DNA from: Otatea glauca
Lineage: Eukaryota; Streptophyta; Magnoliopsida; Poales; Poaceae
Assembly: GCA_036346275.1 (NCBI GenBank)
Contig: CM070721.1
Span: forward strand, 47,403,594-47,467,593
Direction: 5' to 3'
Length of the DNA: 64,000 bases
The notes under the pieces: model-generated
Seen by the model: the letters and a program-made list of their open reading frames with translations, nothing else
The model's database searches: none
What the model was told of the DNA's origin: nothing
Program-made: the position numbers and the translations under genes
Shown: in pieces, positions 36,264 to 48,120 of the stretch
How positions within the stretch are numbered: the first letter of the stretch is position 1
Layout of the letters: each line of letters opens with the position of its first letter

Positions 36264-37860
36264 ACTGGGGAGAGTTGGCGTGGATCGATCTCATGATCCT
36301 GATGAGGGAGACTTGGAGAGCGCGGGCATGCTCTCCTGCTCTTACTCTTGCGAAACATTTTATTTCCCGACGGGAGAACAAAAAAAGAAAGCAAATAGAG
36401 AGCGAACAAATAAGAAAACGAGTCGGTTTTGGGGGCTGAACAAATGACTGCCCGACAGAATTTTATAGCTATCAGAATAGAGTCATTGGCTCATTATGCC
36501 CGTTGTGCTCGGGTTCATTTCAAATTTTCAATCACGTCGCGTTGCTTTACGTCTTTTATTGTGTCACATCATTGTCTGTTCGCCGGACGTTACGGAGAGA
36601 GTGTGAGCATGTCTGTTTAAAATTTAAACGAGACGCGGGATAAAAAGTGCTTACCGAATAAATCGAGCGGACGGGAGCGAAATGGAATCGTTTAATCAGA
36701 TCGCTGTCTCTTTTCCTAACTTCAATGCTTGTGAGCCTGTCTTTCTATTCCTACATCGCTCTTTACTCTTCTCTTTTTCCTGCACAACCATGGCACGCGT
36801 GATTCTCTCAAAGACCAGACACGACCTTTCTTTCTCCTGTCACAAACACCAGACACGACACGAGACACAACTTTTTTCTCCTCTCTTCGTGATACTCTTA
36901 AACACCAGGCTGTCCAGGTCTCCCTCTCCCCGGGTCCCACCCTACAGATAAAAGCACCCGGTCCCCACCGCTAGCACCCGGCCACCGCTGTCTGTCCCCC
37001 TCGCCTCGATTCCTCTGCACGCAGCGCGCAGCACGCCCCCTCGGGCCTTGGGCGATCGGCGACTCGGGCGGTCGGGCCTCGGTTCCTCCGCGTGCGCCCC
37101 CTCGAATCCTCCCCGCCTCCCTCCTTCTCCCTCTGCTCCGACGCCCTTTGCCTCCCTCCTTCCCCATCCGCTCCGGTTTCCTCGGCGCGACGGCGCGCCA
37201 AGACGCGACCGAGCCCAAGGCGAGCCACGGCAACGGAGGCAAGCAAGGCCTCGGCGACGACACGGCCGTGGCTGCGCTGATGGGTGAGGTGCGGCGAGGC
37301 GAGGCGCGCAGCGTGGTTGGCAAGGAGGCGGGCGCGCGCGGTAGGCTCGAGGGGCCGAGGCGCGAGAGGCGGCGCCATGGGCGAAGCGAGGCGGGTGACC
37401 CGGAGGCGAGCGGCCGTGGAGGTTGACGAGAGCTAAGCGGCGCGCGCGGCGGCGGCTCAGCCGAGGCGCGCGAGGCGGCCCAACGTCGGCGCAGCGGCTC
37501 GGGGCGATCGGCTCCGAGCGTCTGTGGCGCGGTTGCTCGAGGCCAGCCCATGCAAAGCGGGCAAGGCGACCACGGTGGCGAGGCGGCCACGGCGCGCGGC
37601 GGCAGCGGAGGCGATAACGGCGAGGCGGCGTCGGATGCGATCGCGAGAGGCGGCGCGACGCGACGAAAGGCGAGGCGGCTCAGCGCCCAGCCGAGTCGCG
37701 GTGTGCGTGGCGGGCCTAACGCGGCGCGTGCCACAGCCCCGGCCACGTGCCTTGCCGCGTGCGTCGCTTGCCAATAATTTGTCGCGGGCCGCGCTGGCCG
37801 CACGCGCCCATCTCGCCATACCGTGCCAGGCCGCCCGTCGTGCCCGGTTGACAGGTCCGG
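36264..37860. other. GC-rich 5' region of the hAT element
   Basis: This lies upstream of the transposase start. From 37000 to 37860 it is extremely GC-rich, with long overlapping open frames on both strands (up to 321 codons on minus, 135 on minus, 125 on plus) that look compositional. On the plus strand, 36700-36960 is pyrimidine-rich and ends with CAGATAAAAGCACCC, which resembles a plant promoter and leader. It may be the transposase promoter or captured host sequence. Confidence 0.4.
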
Positions 37861-37989
37861 CACGGCCCGAGCAAATGTGTCGAGCTGGCACGGCCCGATA
37901 GCAACAGTGACATGTCGGGCTCTGGGCCAAGTTGAGTCCGGCGTGCCTCATGTTGACCCGAAATGGTCCGGCCTAGATGCCCACCTCTA

Positions 37990-38364
37990 ATTAAGAGGCG
38001 TACCCTCCCGTGCATGCAAATGATTACACGTGGCTCCTCTTATCTTCGGTAATAAGTGGCCATTACAGCTAGTGATTAGCCACGTGCTGTTACTGTCCAC
38101 GCGAGCGACGCGACAGAGACAGCGAGGCAGTATAACGTGCAAGCGTACGTGTCGTGAAGGCTACTGTACGTACATAGATTGCAAGTCATGGCACTGCAGG
38201 CCGCCATTGTTGACTGACAACAGCGCGACAGTCACGGCTGGTCAAAGTTTTCGAGCTAGATGGATGCAGCTCATTGGCCCAGGCCAGATTATTTCCGATA
38301 CAGCTCCATGTTTAGGATAGCGTTTACGCTCTGGTGGTATCGTTTGACATGCGCTCAAAAATAT
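37990..38364. other. Intergenic sequence, nothing recognised
   Basis: A single-copy-looking stretch of balanced composition, with a CACGTG-containing word near 38083. It contains one open frame of 96 codons without a recognisable domain. No repeats or element ends are visible. Confidence 0.35.
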
Positions 38365-38690
38365 CGGCTTTATAACGATTTTTTTTAAGATAATATATTT
38401 TTTAAATAATTTTATAAAAAATAATAATTGAAATAAATAATTACAAAATTATTGTTGTGTCGTCAATTCATTTGACAATAGATTGTGGTTTGTTACTGAT
38501 TCATTTAGTCGATGGCCTAATTTGACTCGTAGGTTTCTGTCACTGATTGAATCGGCATTTGGCTATTGCTAATTCATTTGACAACATAAGTATATTTTTG
38601 TAATTGTTTTTTCTTTATTTTCATGAAGTTATTTAAAAATGTAATGTTTTTTAAATCTCTTTTTAACGATCTTGTTGTTCATATCTAAAC
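38365..38690. mobile_element. MITE-like inverted repeat
   Basis: The AT-rich arm at about 38392-38448 is the approximate reverse complement of 38594-38642 (shared core TTTGTAATT...TTATTTAAAAA). The loop carries two direct copies of AATTCATTTGACAA (38466 and 38574). Outer limits and target duplication are unclear, and no family name is assigned. Confidence 0.4.
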
Positions 38691-38849
38691 TAGAGATATT
38701 TTTATATTAGTGTACTACTAGTTTGAAATTACTCCCAAACTAAAAAACTTAATGACACCCTCTTAAGATAAAGTCATCATCTTTATCAACCTCTACCTTT
38801 CCCTCTTCCCTACTCACCTCTCCCACCTCCCTTTTCTTTCTCTCTAACT

Positions 38850-39215
38850 CAAAAATTAAAATCGAAAAAGTTTAACTTTGAAAATTTTAAACAGGGAGTT
38901 TTAATTCGTAAAGTTTCAACTCGAAAATTTTAAAATTAGAAAGTTTCAACTTGAAAATTTTTAAATAAAAAAGTTTCAAATTAGAAAGTTTAAACTCAAA
39001 ATTTTTAAATCAGACAATTTCAAATTAGAAAGTTACAATTCGGAAAGTTTCAACTCGAAAAAATTTAAATCAAAAAATCTAAAATTAGCAAGTTTCAGCT
39101 CGGAAAGTTTTAACTCGAAGAATTTCATATTGAAAAGTTTCAACTCCAAAAACTTTTAATTAAAAAAACTTTTGATTCGAAAAGTCTTGATTCAAAAACT
39201 TTCAAAAGTGATTAA
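38850..39215. repeat. Minisatellite of 14-16-bp units
   Basis: More than twenty degenerate units alternate between GAAAGTTTCAACTC-like and GAAAATTTTAAAT-like forms, giving a higher-order period of about 30 bp. Each unit starts with a run of A and ends with T or CT. Confidence 0.8.
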
Positions 39216-39464
39216 AAATACTTCTTATTTAAAAACTTGGGAGAGAATTTGAAAAATAAAAACTATTTTAAGTTTGTCGGAAGGGAACGGGGAAGAAAAA
39301 AATAGATGAAGGAGATGGTACCCGTATCGCGAAGAAATAGTCTTTAAATAGGATGGAAAATACAAAGAAAAAAAAAAGATGCTGCTTCTTGTGACGACGA
39401 TGCCTCTCTTTCGTCTTTCTTCATGGTTCATGTTAGGTCTCGTCAATGAACTAACGCAGTAACC

Positions 39465-41028
39465 CAAGGTTTGAAAATTCGGTTTCGAAATAAATTTCGC
39501 CCCTGGTCGGATCGCGAAATTTTGACAAAATTTCAGAAATATTTCAGACGAAATTTGAATTTAAAAATTCAAATCCGGTCCATTCCGGAAAAAAAAATCC
39601 CGAAATTTCGGACGAAATACCCGAAATTTTGGGTTTTTTTGCATAGACTGAAAAGTAGTCTAAACTTTAACTAAAAATTTTGAAATTTTTTTTTAAGGTT
39701 CATGACACATTGCTGATGTTCTCACAAAAATTTCAGCTGATTAAAGTGGTACTGTCCTGAAAAAACACTGACCGACAAGATTGATCCGAATTGAAAATGG
39801 TACAAATCAAGTTATAAACTGTTGAAATTGTTTTTGCATGGTTATGATCCATAACTAATGTTCTCACAAAACTTTCAGCTGATTATCACATGTGAGGAAT
39901 TTTTAAAAATTTGGAGAGTGGTACTATCCTGATAGTACACTGACCGACAAGTTTGATACGAATGGAAAATGGTACAAATCAAGTTAGAAACTATTGAAAT
40001 TTTTTTTGCATGGTTATGATGTATCTATAATTCTCTCATAAAATTTTAAGATGATGATAAAAATTTATGAATTTTTAAAAATTCGAAAAGTACTACTGCC
40101 CTGTTAAAATGCTTACCGGCAAACTTGAACAAAATGAAAAATTATGTAAACCACGTTAAAAAATTTTGAACATTTTTATGGATGGTCCTGATGTAACATT
40201 AATGTTTATTTAAAATGTTTAGATGATGATCATTCTCAAATAATATTTAAAAATTCAGACAGTGCTACGTCGTGATAAAAGTCTGATGATCAATACATAG
40301 ATTTATTTTAGCAATAAAAAAAAGTTTAAAATTTTTGAAAATTTTACACAATGGTGATAAGGAAGTTATTAATATCCCATAAAAATTGTGACTCATGATC
40401 ACACTCCAGTGAATTTATAAAATTCTTACAAGACACAGTACCATTTATGTTCTTTTCTTTTTGATTTTTGAAATATAATATAACAAACGAAGTTCAATGC
40501 TTACATAGATTTGATTGACCAAACAAACAAGGTTGAAATTTTTTGAAAAATTTGTATAATGATACTGAGTCAATTATTAATTTCTCACAAAAATTTTAAT
40601 CACACTCAAGAAAATTTATAAAATTCTGACAATATAACTGTCCCAATTATGTTCATTCTGTTTTTGATTTTTTAAAGATAACAAATGAAGTTAAATTATT
40701 TTGAACTTTTTTATGTATGATCCTAAACTACTAAAGATAGTACCATAAAATGTTCAGCTTATTATCAAGCTTATACAATTTTATAAAAATCTGACAGTGT
40801 TTCTGCCAAAATTTTAAAATATTTAAAAAGTTCGTTTTTTCAACAAATTTTCTTAGGAGATGACTTTCCTAAGAGTTATTGGATCAAATACGGCCCTAAA
40901 AATTTCAAAACCGGCCAAAAAAAACACAAAATTTTGCCAAAAAACCCAAATTTTAGTTTACTGTAGCAATTTCAAAAAATATCGACCGGTACTTTGGATT
41001 TCGGGATGATCCGAAATTTGGAACCGTG
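39465..41028. mobile_element. Putative DNA transposon with terminal inverted repeats, 1.56 kb
   Basis: The left end is CAAGGTTTGAAAATTCGG and the right end on the minus strand is CACGGTTCCAAATTTCGG, clearly related inverted repeats. Further in, both ends are rich in CGAAATTTCG-like words. The flanks AGTAACCC (39458) and AGTACACC (41029) agree at six of eight bases, with one base of ambiguity about the left boundary, so an 8-bp duplication is possible but not proven. There is no transposase. A hAT-like non-autonomous element is my best guess. Confidence 0.55.
39690..40850. repeat. Degenerate ~170-bp tandem repeats inside the TIR element
   Basis: Seven diverged units can be followed from near 39696, 39836, 40007, 40177, 40346, 40552 and 40711. 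Typical units read GCATGGTTATGATCC, then TTCTCACAAAA, TTTCAGCTGATTA and GTGGTACTATCCTGA, then ACTGACCGACAAG and GAAAATGGTACAAATCAAG. The first three are most alike, and decay increases to the right. Confidence 0.8.
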
Positions 41029-41629
41029 AGTACACCAACCAGCGGCTAATTCACTGATGTAGCACCTGTGTCTGGGACTAACAGCATCACATCACACCAA
41101 TATATATATTACATAGTCGGTGAGTTTGTCTGAACTTTGAACATATATAACATCTCGGTTAATGAGCTAACTGCGACATATGGTAGTGCACCACCCAGTT
41201 AAGAAAACTACATCTCGGTCGGTAAACAGACATGCATGACTCATCCGCCTTTAATCCTTCATCTACTTGGACGTACTTTTCAACATTAATATAAGTTCTA
41301 AATTTAAAAATATAAAATAATTATCCTTAAATCTAAAAAGTGCTCACATAATTTATATCAGATCGACAGGTCACATGTATATATATTTTTATTACAAGAA
41401 AAACACATACACACCCCATCACACACGCACACCACACGTGAATACGCACACACACCTAAATAGACAAAGGTCAGAGATAAATCCGCAACCTCATAAAACT
41501 CCTATTTAAATGTACTTGTGTGCACTTAATAGGTGGGCACTAGAATCTAAACACTGATAGGTAGTCGTAAACTAAAAACTCCACCACCTCAACACGAGAT
41601 GATTTCCCCCTCAAATATATATATACACA
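41029..41629. other. Intergenic sequence with a CA-rich tract
   Basis: No gene is visible. Positions 41400-41460 form a degenerate CA microsatellite. TA-rich runs lie at 41098-41112 and 41375-41390. Confidence 0.4.
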
Positions 41630-41652
41630 CACTACGAAAAAAGGCTTATATT

Positions 41653-44600
41653 TGTAACAACCCGAAAAGTTTAAAAATAGGAAAAACAAAATTTAAAAAT
41701 TTTAAGATAGAATGAAATAAAAATTTTAATTGGAGTCAAGATTTTAATTTAAAATATCATTTTCTTGAATTCTGGTCTTAAGAAAAGAAACTGCAATATT
41801 AAAACACTTTCTTTCAAAATGAATAAACTATGAAAATGAGTTTGATGTGTGATCTTATTTTGAAATTTCATTTTATCTAAATTTTTCTTGAATTTTGGCT
41901 TTTAAGAAAATCTTTTATATTAAATTGTCTTCTTTTCCTTCAAAATACAAAACCCAAAATATCATAAGAAATAAAATCTGTAAAATTTTATATAAATTCC
42001 AAATCATCTCAAGGGAATCCCAAAAATTTTTCAAAGAAATGTAAACACATTTATTGTTGAAAAGAAATCACAAACAGTATATTGTGACTATAAACAGCAA
42101 CATGTCAGAATTATTTAATTTTTTAAAAAACTTAAATTTACCTTAAAATTTTACCACGTAATCTAATGAACAATGGTAACTTACACGAAAATTTTCAGAA
42201 ATAAAAAATCTTATTTTACCTTTTATAAAATCAAAAATAGAATCAATTTAAAAGCAACATTATAAATGTCAGAATTTTATAAAAATTATAAATGCTTTAT
42301 CATCATCTGATATTTTTATAGTAGCTCTCAATAATCATTAGGGTCACAAAAAAAGTTTCAAAATAATTTCACTTAGTTTGAGTCATTATAAAAATTAAAA
42401 TCAGGAAACTAAAAATTGCAATAGTCACATTATCAAAATTTTAAAAATTACGTGAGTCAAATTTTGAGCTGAAATTTTTACATGAGGGTAAAAAAGGTCT
42501 CCAAATCACTCAAAAAAATTATCAAAATTTTTTACTAGGAATATTACCTCAATGAAATGCATGAATCCTAATATGTCCTAGAGAGGTTTCCAGTGAATTC
42601 CTTGTCTCACTGACCAGCGGAACCCAACCGTTTGCTTCGGCCCACATGGCAGTATCCAGACAACCCCTGTGCTCTCCTTCTTTCCCAGCTGAGCATTGCC
42701 TCACCCCTGCCTAGACATTGTCATGACAAGCAAAACCGTGGTGAGTCACTGCCACGGCAAGCAAATTTAGGCACCGACTATACCCACGCCGTGTGAACCC
42801 AACCTCACTCCTGCGCCGCCATTACCGCCTGGGAACAGCCCCTATTGCCTTGTCTTTTCTTCAACCAGCTGCTTCCTCACCCTGCCCAAGTCTTGCCACG
42901 GCAAGGAATTGCAACCTGCTTCGCTGCCACGGCAAGCGCCAAGCCTCAGTCAAGACGATCACGCCCACTGCAGTCAACCGTGAATCTAGCCGAGCACTGT
43001 CATGTCTCACTGCTACTCCATGCGCTGTTGTAACCATGACCTGCCTCGACGTTGTCCCGGCCATACCCTACGTCTGTTTGACCGCCGCAATTCTGGCCAC
43101 CCCATTCACACCCTGTTGCCCACCACCTTAAACCATCTATAAAAGCAGCCAAGCACACCTTGAACTCTCTGTGCTTCTTCACTTAATCTCATAACCCGAG
43201 CCAACTCAAAGCTTCCACTCTGTGCCACCATTACCGCCAAACTTCATTAAGAGGACAAAACCCAAATTGAAGCTTCACGGTAAGACTTGTTCCAATTCAT
43301 TAAGTTTGGAGCACATTGAAACTTCCCTAAACTCACACCTTACCTCAATGGCAGCAACCCTTGATCGAAACATCACACCATCGCCTTCTTCTTCGCCTTT
43401 GACCGCATGGTGGTGGCCCACTCCAGTTGCTCCCCGTCTCAATCAATGGGCAAAATGGAACCCTACAGCTCCACTAATACTCACCCATCTAGTTTTTCCC
43501 AAGCTCAAGCCTTTCTTCATCGCTTCTGGCTAACCGCTGCCACCTCCGCCACTGGCGCATGGTGGAACCCTATCTTCGGCAATCGCTGGGCCTTATCAAG
43601 AGTTCCCTGTGCTTGCCCTAGCTCCCCTCCAGCTCGTCGAGCCACCGACCGGTCGAGCCATGCGCCCCACATCGTCGGTGGCAAGACCCCATCACCTCCT
43701 CTGTTTTCTTCCACTGACCTATGGGGCCCAGTGGTCAGCCGGCGCACATTAAAGTCCGTTCAAAATGGTGAATGCGATTTCCATCTCAGAAAACATATTT
43801 TCTATTTTCCAGCCATTTTCCAAATCCTAGCTCATTCATTAGTTTATAACTTTTTGCATTTTAACTCAAAATCTAGTTAAATAAATTTATAAATTCATCT
43901 AAAATCATGCATTTTCAGAATATGCAAAAATATTTATTTTTAAACCAAATTTTGAATTATTTGAATTTAAATTTGAAATAAACCTTAATAGGAGTACTAT
44001 ACAAAATAAGTAAACCCTAACTCCTAAAATTATAAAATTAATTATGGAATATGATAATACCTGAGGTGCTCCATTTCTATAAAAATATTTAGATTTGATC
44101 TTAGTTTATATTTAATTTGTAAATTGGCCATTATTCAATGCATAGAAGATCCAAATAGCTATAACTTATGCATATAAATTTAAATTTTGGTAAAACCAAA
44201 TCCTAGACCTAGTTTATACCATAATACCCCTATTTATACAAAAGTATTTCAGAATCAATTAAGTTTAAATCAAGTTTGTATATAACCTTGTTTCAATACA
44301 CATATGAATAGAATATAGGCAAAACATACAAATAAAGGAAAATATATATGAAACCTACTTTTAAGTACTCCATAGGACAAGACCATTTAATTTTGCAGAG
44401 ATAATCATATTTGATATTAGTTTGCATTAGCTTTCCATTTAAGTTAAATTCTAGTCATCAAAATTCAAATAATAACAACTCTAGCCATTAATCTCTTGAA
44501 TTTGTGAAAACCAGTTTCTAAACCCTATTAGGACTATAATATACCTGATTAAGTAAAAGTACTTCATATTTGATTAAGTTTGAAATGAAGTTATGACAAA

Positions 44601-45435
44601 CTTTAGGTGCTAGGTACATATGTGTGCATATAATTAGTATATGACCATATAGCATAAATGTATGCTAATATAATAAAAACTAGCCTATAATCATTCTATA
44701 GGTTCAGATCAGCTAATCTTATAAAGATAAATAATGTTTAGCTTAGTCTGAACCAATTGTTCCTAGATAGCTTAGCTTACCATATATAAAAGACCAATCT
44801 CTCTCAAATAAATAATTGGTGTAAAATCAATTGATATATGCTCTAAAAATTGAAACCATCTAATACACTAAAAATCATTATAATAAGTCATAATTTACAC
44901 TAGGTCTCTTAATCAAGATATGCTTTCATGTAATAAATATACTTAAGGATTTAAAATATAAATAAACAAACAAAGTGACCGAATTAAATGTTAGATCATG
45001 TAAGACTAGTCTCAAAAATTTCCTAAGGTCAAGACCATAATAATCTACAAAAAGATCTAATTTGAATTAAGTTCATAATAAACTTCATTTTCTATGTACA
45101 TTAAAACTAAAACATTAATAACTTTTACATATAAAAGCAAAAAGATACAAAACTAGTTTCAAGACACTTCTAGGGACAAGACCTGCTAATGCTACAAAAA
45201 TAATTGCATATCTATATGAATTACAGTCGCAAATCTAAAACGAAATCTAACCTCTTATATATAGCATATAATTTAAAAATAATAAAGATTAGGAAATGAA
45301 TAGAATATCGCGAATAAACACTAATACCAATAGAACCAGCTTAAGAATACTCCCTAAAGCAAGATCGTCCTATTCTGTAGAAATAATTCTATTATAATAT
45401 TGTTTGCACTAGAATTTGGCAAGGTATGACCAAAT
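41653..45435 (+). mobile_element. 5' portion of a gypsy LTR, truncated by a Tat insertion
   Basis: It starts TGTAACAACCCGAAAAG, like the other long LTRs. A TATA box at 43137 and a GC-richer leader (42600-43790) follow, then AT-rich sequence that parallels the middle of the solo LTR at 26936-31937 (for example TAACTTTTTGCATTTTAACTC near 43850). It ends where the Tat LTR begins. The rest of the LTR, including the conserved block, is not found. The short ORFs at 42793-43880 are not genes. Confidence 0.7.
43137..43145 (+). promoter_or_regulatory. LTR TATA box
   Basis: CTATAAAAG lies in the GC-richer part of the LTR, the likely start of transcription about 30 bp downstream. Confidence 0.55.
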
Positions 45436-46076
45436 TGTCAGGGTAAGGATAAAGAGATGTTTTAGCCGATATCGGATAAGGAAGGATAATTTAAAAATAG
45501 ATTATGACTGATATTGATCTAAACATAGGATTCGTCCAAGTAGAAGCTGATACAGATCATGGTAGACAACGTGTCGGAGATGGATACGATCGGCCGATAT
45601 GTTATAAAGGATGATTGAGGGCAAGTGAGAACAACAACATCATCAAATCAATCAACTCACATTACTTTTTATTTACTTTCTTGTCGACTAGGAGTAGCCT
45701 TGTAATTTAGAATTCTCTTTGTAATCCGATTCTAATCAATAAAAGTTGTGAATCGCCAATTGTTGATCTCCATCAATTACGCCCATTTGATTTTATCCAA
45801 TCTTGTTGCGCATCACCTTTTTCAGAAAGATCTACCTTACTATCTGATTAGCCCTAATCGACTAATTAGACTTATCGTTACCTTAGATTTGATCAGTCTT
45901 TTGGTTGTTTAGATCTCTACCGATTGTCTCACTAAATCGGCTTTGAGTGAATTTTTTATATCTATCTTACCGATTGCAGGATCAAATCAGTTGGCACGCC
46001 TCGAACCGCGGAACCTAACATTTGTCACATGTGTTGTAGCCAATAGACCCCTCTTCAAATTTTTGGCACCAACACA
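45436..46076 (+). mobile_element. 5' LTR of the Tat element
   Basis: It begins TGTCAGGGTAAGG and ends at ...CCAACACA (46076), just before CCTTTGGCACGCTCGGTGGG, which looks like the start of the internal region. An earlier CTAACA at 46020 is an alternative end. With no 3' LTR for comparison the end is uncertain. Confidence 0.6.
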
Positions 46077-46101
46077 CCTTTGGCACGCTCGGTGGGATAA
46101 G

Positions 46102-48120
46102 ATGTCTTCATCAGGGAAGTCAATTCCGCCGTTCGATCTCAACTCTGATGCTATAATCGTCCCTACACTGGACGATTTAACGCTAGAACAATACAAAGAG
46201 ATTGAAGATCGAAAAGCAGCACTTGAAGAGATGATGCTGGGCTGTTATCAGAAAACCCAGCGCGACGTCACTCAGAAGGCTGCATTGCTTATGGTTAATG
46301 CCCTCAGTGATGTAGGGATTATTGATACCTCGGTAAGTCAATACATGCCCGCACAAACTGAATTATTGGTTATGATTAATCAATCTGTGCACCATACCTT
46401 GATCAACCAGTCATCGGTTTGAGTCATGACTCTTAAGCCATTGATAGCCAATAGCGTGAAAACCATAGCTCAAGAGTTGGCATCGGCTGAAAGCCTGCTC
46501 GACCCAATGCAAGCTCTGCCGAATTATCCTGTTTATTCGGTAGCGCAAAACACTCAGGGCACAGTGGTCGATCCTAAACCATCGGCTATAACTTCATCCC
46601 TCACTATTATGCTGACCCAACCTACTGTTATACTGCCGTGAGATCCTCGTGTAAGTGGGGTTGTGTATTACCAAGCATACATCAATGCTGCTAAGTTGGA
46701 TGCATCAACCAACTTACCAACATCTGCTCCATTCTATGCTTTTCCCCAATCAGTTCTACAGCCGATTGAATCTAACAGGCATCTGCAATATGCCGAGATG
46801 ACTCTACACAGGAATCCAGCTCCGTACAAAGTTGTAACATATTTGAACCTTTGTTCGATACTAGAGCGGACTACTAGGAAGAATAATGGATATGAACCAT
46901 TTCCTCAATACATATCGGCTTAACCAACTCGTCAACTTGAGCTTACGCTCAGGAGGAAGAATGCCAATTACGAGCATAATTGGCAGGCTCCTAACACCAT
47001 GTCGGCTAATACGGTTAACTAGGCCGATCAGATATCTACTGTATTGAGAGATCAATTCAGTATACAGCCCGAAGGGAAGGTCATCGGCTATAGAAAACCA
47101 TATCCTGATTACATCGACAATATGCCTTACATTAACAATGTCAAGGTTCTTGATTTCGCTAAGATTTTTGGGGATGAATCCATTACCACATTGGAGCATG
47201 TCGGACATTTTATTGCGCAATGTGGTGAGGCTGCTCAGTCCGACGGGCTTAAAATTAGGTTGTTCCCGTTATCTCTGTCAAGAGCTGCTTTTACCTGATT
47301 TACCAGCTTACCCCTAAATTCGGTTCACTTTTGGACCTATTTGGAAAGCCGATTCCATGGGTTCTTTTTCTTTGGCAGTCAGGAACTTAGAATTTCTAAC
47401 TTGAGCTCTGTTCACAAGAAATTTTAGGAATCGGTAACGAATTATATCAAAAGATTTAGGGAGGTAAGGAATCGATGTTTTAACGTCACTTTACCCGACA
47501 ACCAACTAACCGATTTGGCCTTCCAAGGGTTAATTCCACAGTTGAGGGAGAAATTCAGTGGATAAAAGTTCACCGATTTAAGTCATCTACTTCATAGGGT
47601 ATCGGCTTAAGAAAGCCGTTTTACCGATAATAGAAGCTTTAGAGATAAGTTTAAGAATAATAACAAAGATAAAGAAAAAGCTAAGGTCAACCTCGTCAAG
47701 TACTGCTCAAGTGAATCTTCTGAAGACGATGAGGCTGAAATAAATATAGCCGAATAGGTTAAGGGATCTAAAATGTCCTTAGTCTATTCTTAGCTTAAGC
47801 CGACTAAGAATAAGTCAGAAATAAAATACGCTTTTGATGTCTCTAAATGCGACCGTATTTTTGACTTATTGGTGCAAGAAAAGATTATACAGTTACCTGA
47901 GGGACATGTTATACCATCGGCTGATGAAATCAGAAAACAAAGGTATTGCAAGTGGCATCATTCTTTCTCTCATAATATTAACGATTGTAATATTTTTCGA
48001 CAGCAAATACAATGGGCTACAGAGGATGGCTGACTCAAGTTTGCAGAGGAGCCGACTATGTAGGTCGACACTAATCCTTTTCCAATAAATACGGTTTAAT
48101 GCTCTGGAAAAGGAAAAGAG
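46102..48120 (+). pseudogene. Tat-lineage gag, decayed
   Basis: ATG at 46102 (MSSSGKS) follows the presumed primer-binding region and opens a frame that stops at 46422. Frames then shift repeatedly. The gag core is visible at about 47050-47520 (YINNVKVLDFAKIFGDES, then FIAQCGEAAQSDGLKIRLF). A finger-like YCKWHHSFSHNINDCNIFRQQ near 47950 has Cys, His, His and Cys spaced unlike the usual CCHC knuckle but typical of this group. Gag would assemble the particle and bind the RNA. In-frame stops (for instance near 47561 and 47757) make this copy inactive. Confidence 0.75.

Larger units (their letters stand above)
33455..37989 (-). mobile_element. hAT element, 4.5 kb, with broken transposase
   Basis: The left end is TAGAGGTGGGCGTCATGCCG and the right end on the minus strand is TAGAGGTGGGCATCTAGGCC. 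Both ends carry GC-rich subterminal copies of GGCCCG and CGGCACGGCC. The transposase gene lies on the minus strand between them. The 8-bp flanks (ATCGGAGG and ATTAAGAG) do not match, so the target site has mutated, or one end has moved or been replaced. The left end is clearly homologous to the short hAT element at 25751-26310. Confidence 0.85.

Noticed and set aside
36898..37863. 321-codon minus-strand ORF, among the longest in the window
   Set aside because: The sequence is very GC-rich with equally long frames on the other strand and Pro/Arg/Ala-dominated translation, so I treat it as a non-coding leader of the hAT element.
42793..43880. Two overlapping ORFs of 112 and 157 codons downstream of a TATA box
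   Set aside because: They lie in the GC-richer leader of a gypsy LTR, differ in frame, and show no domain.
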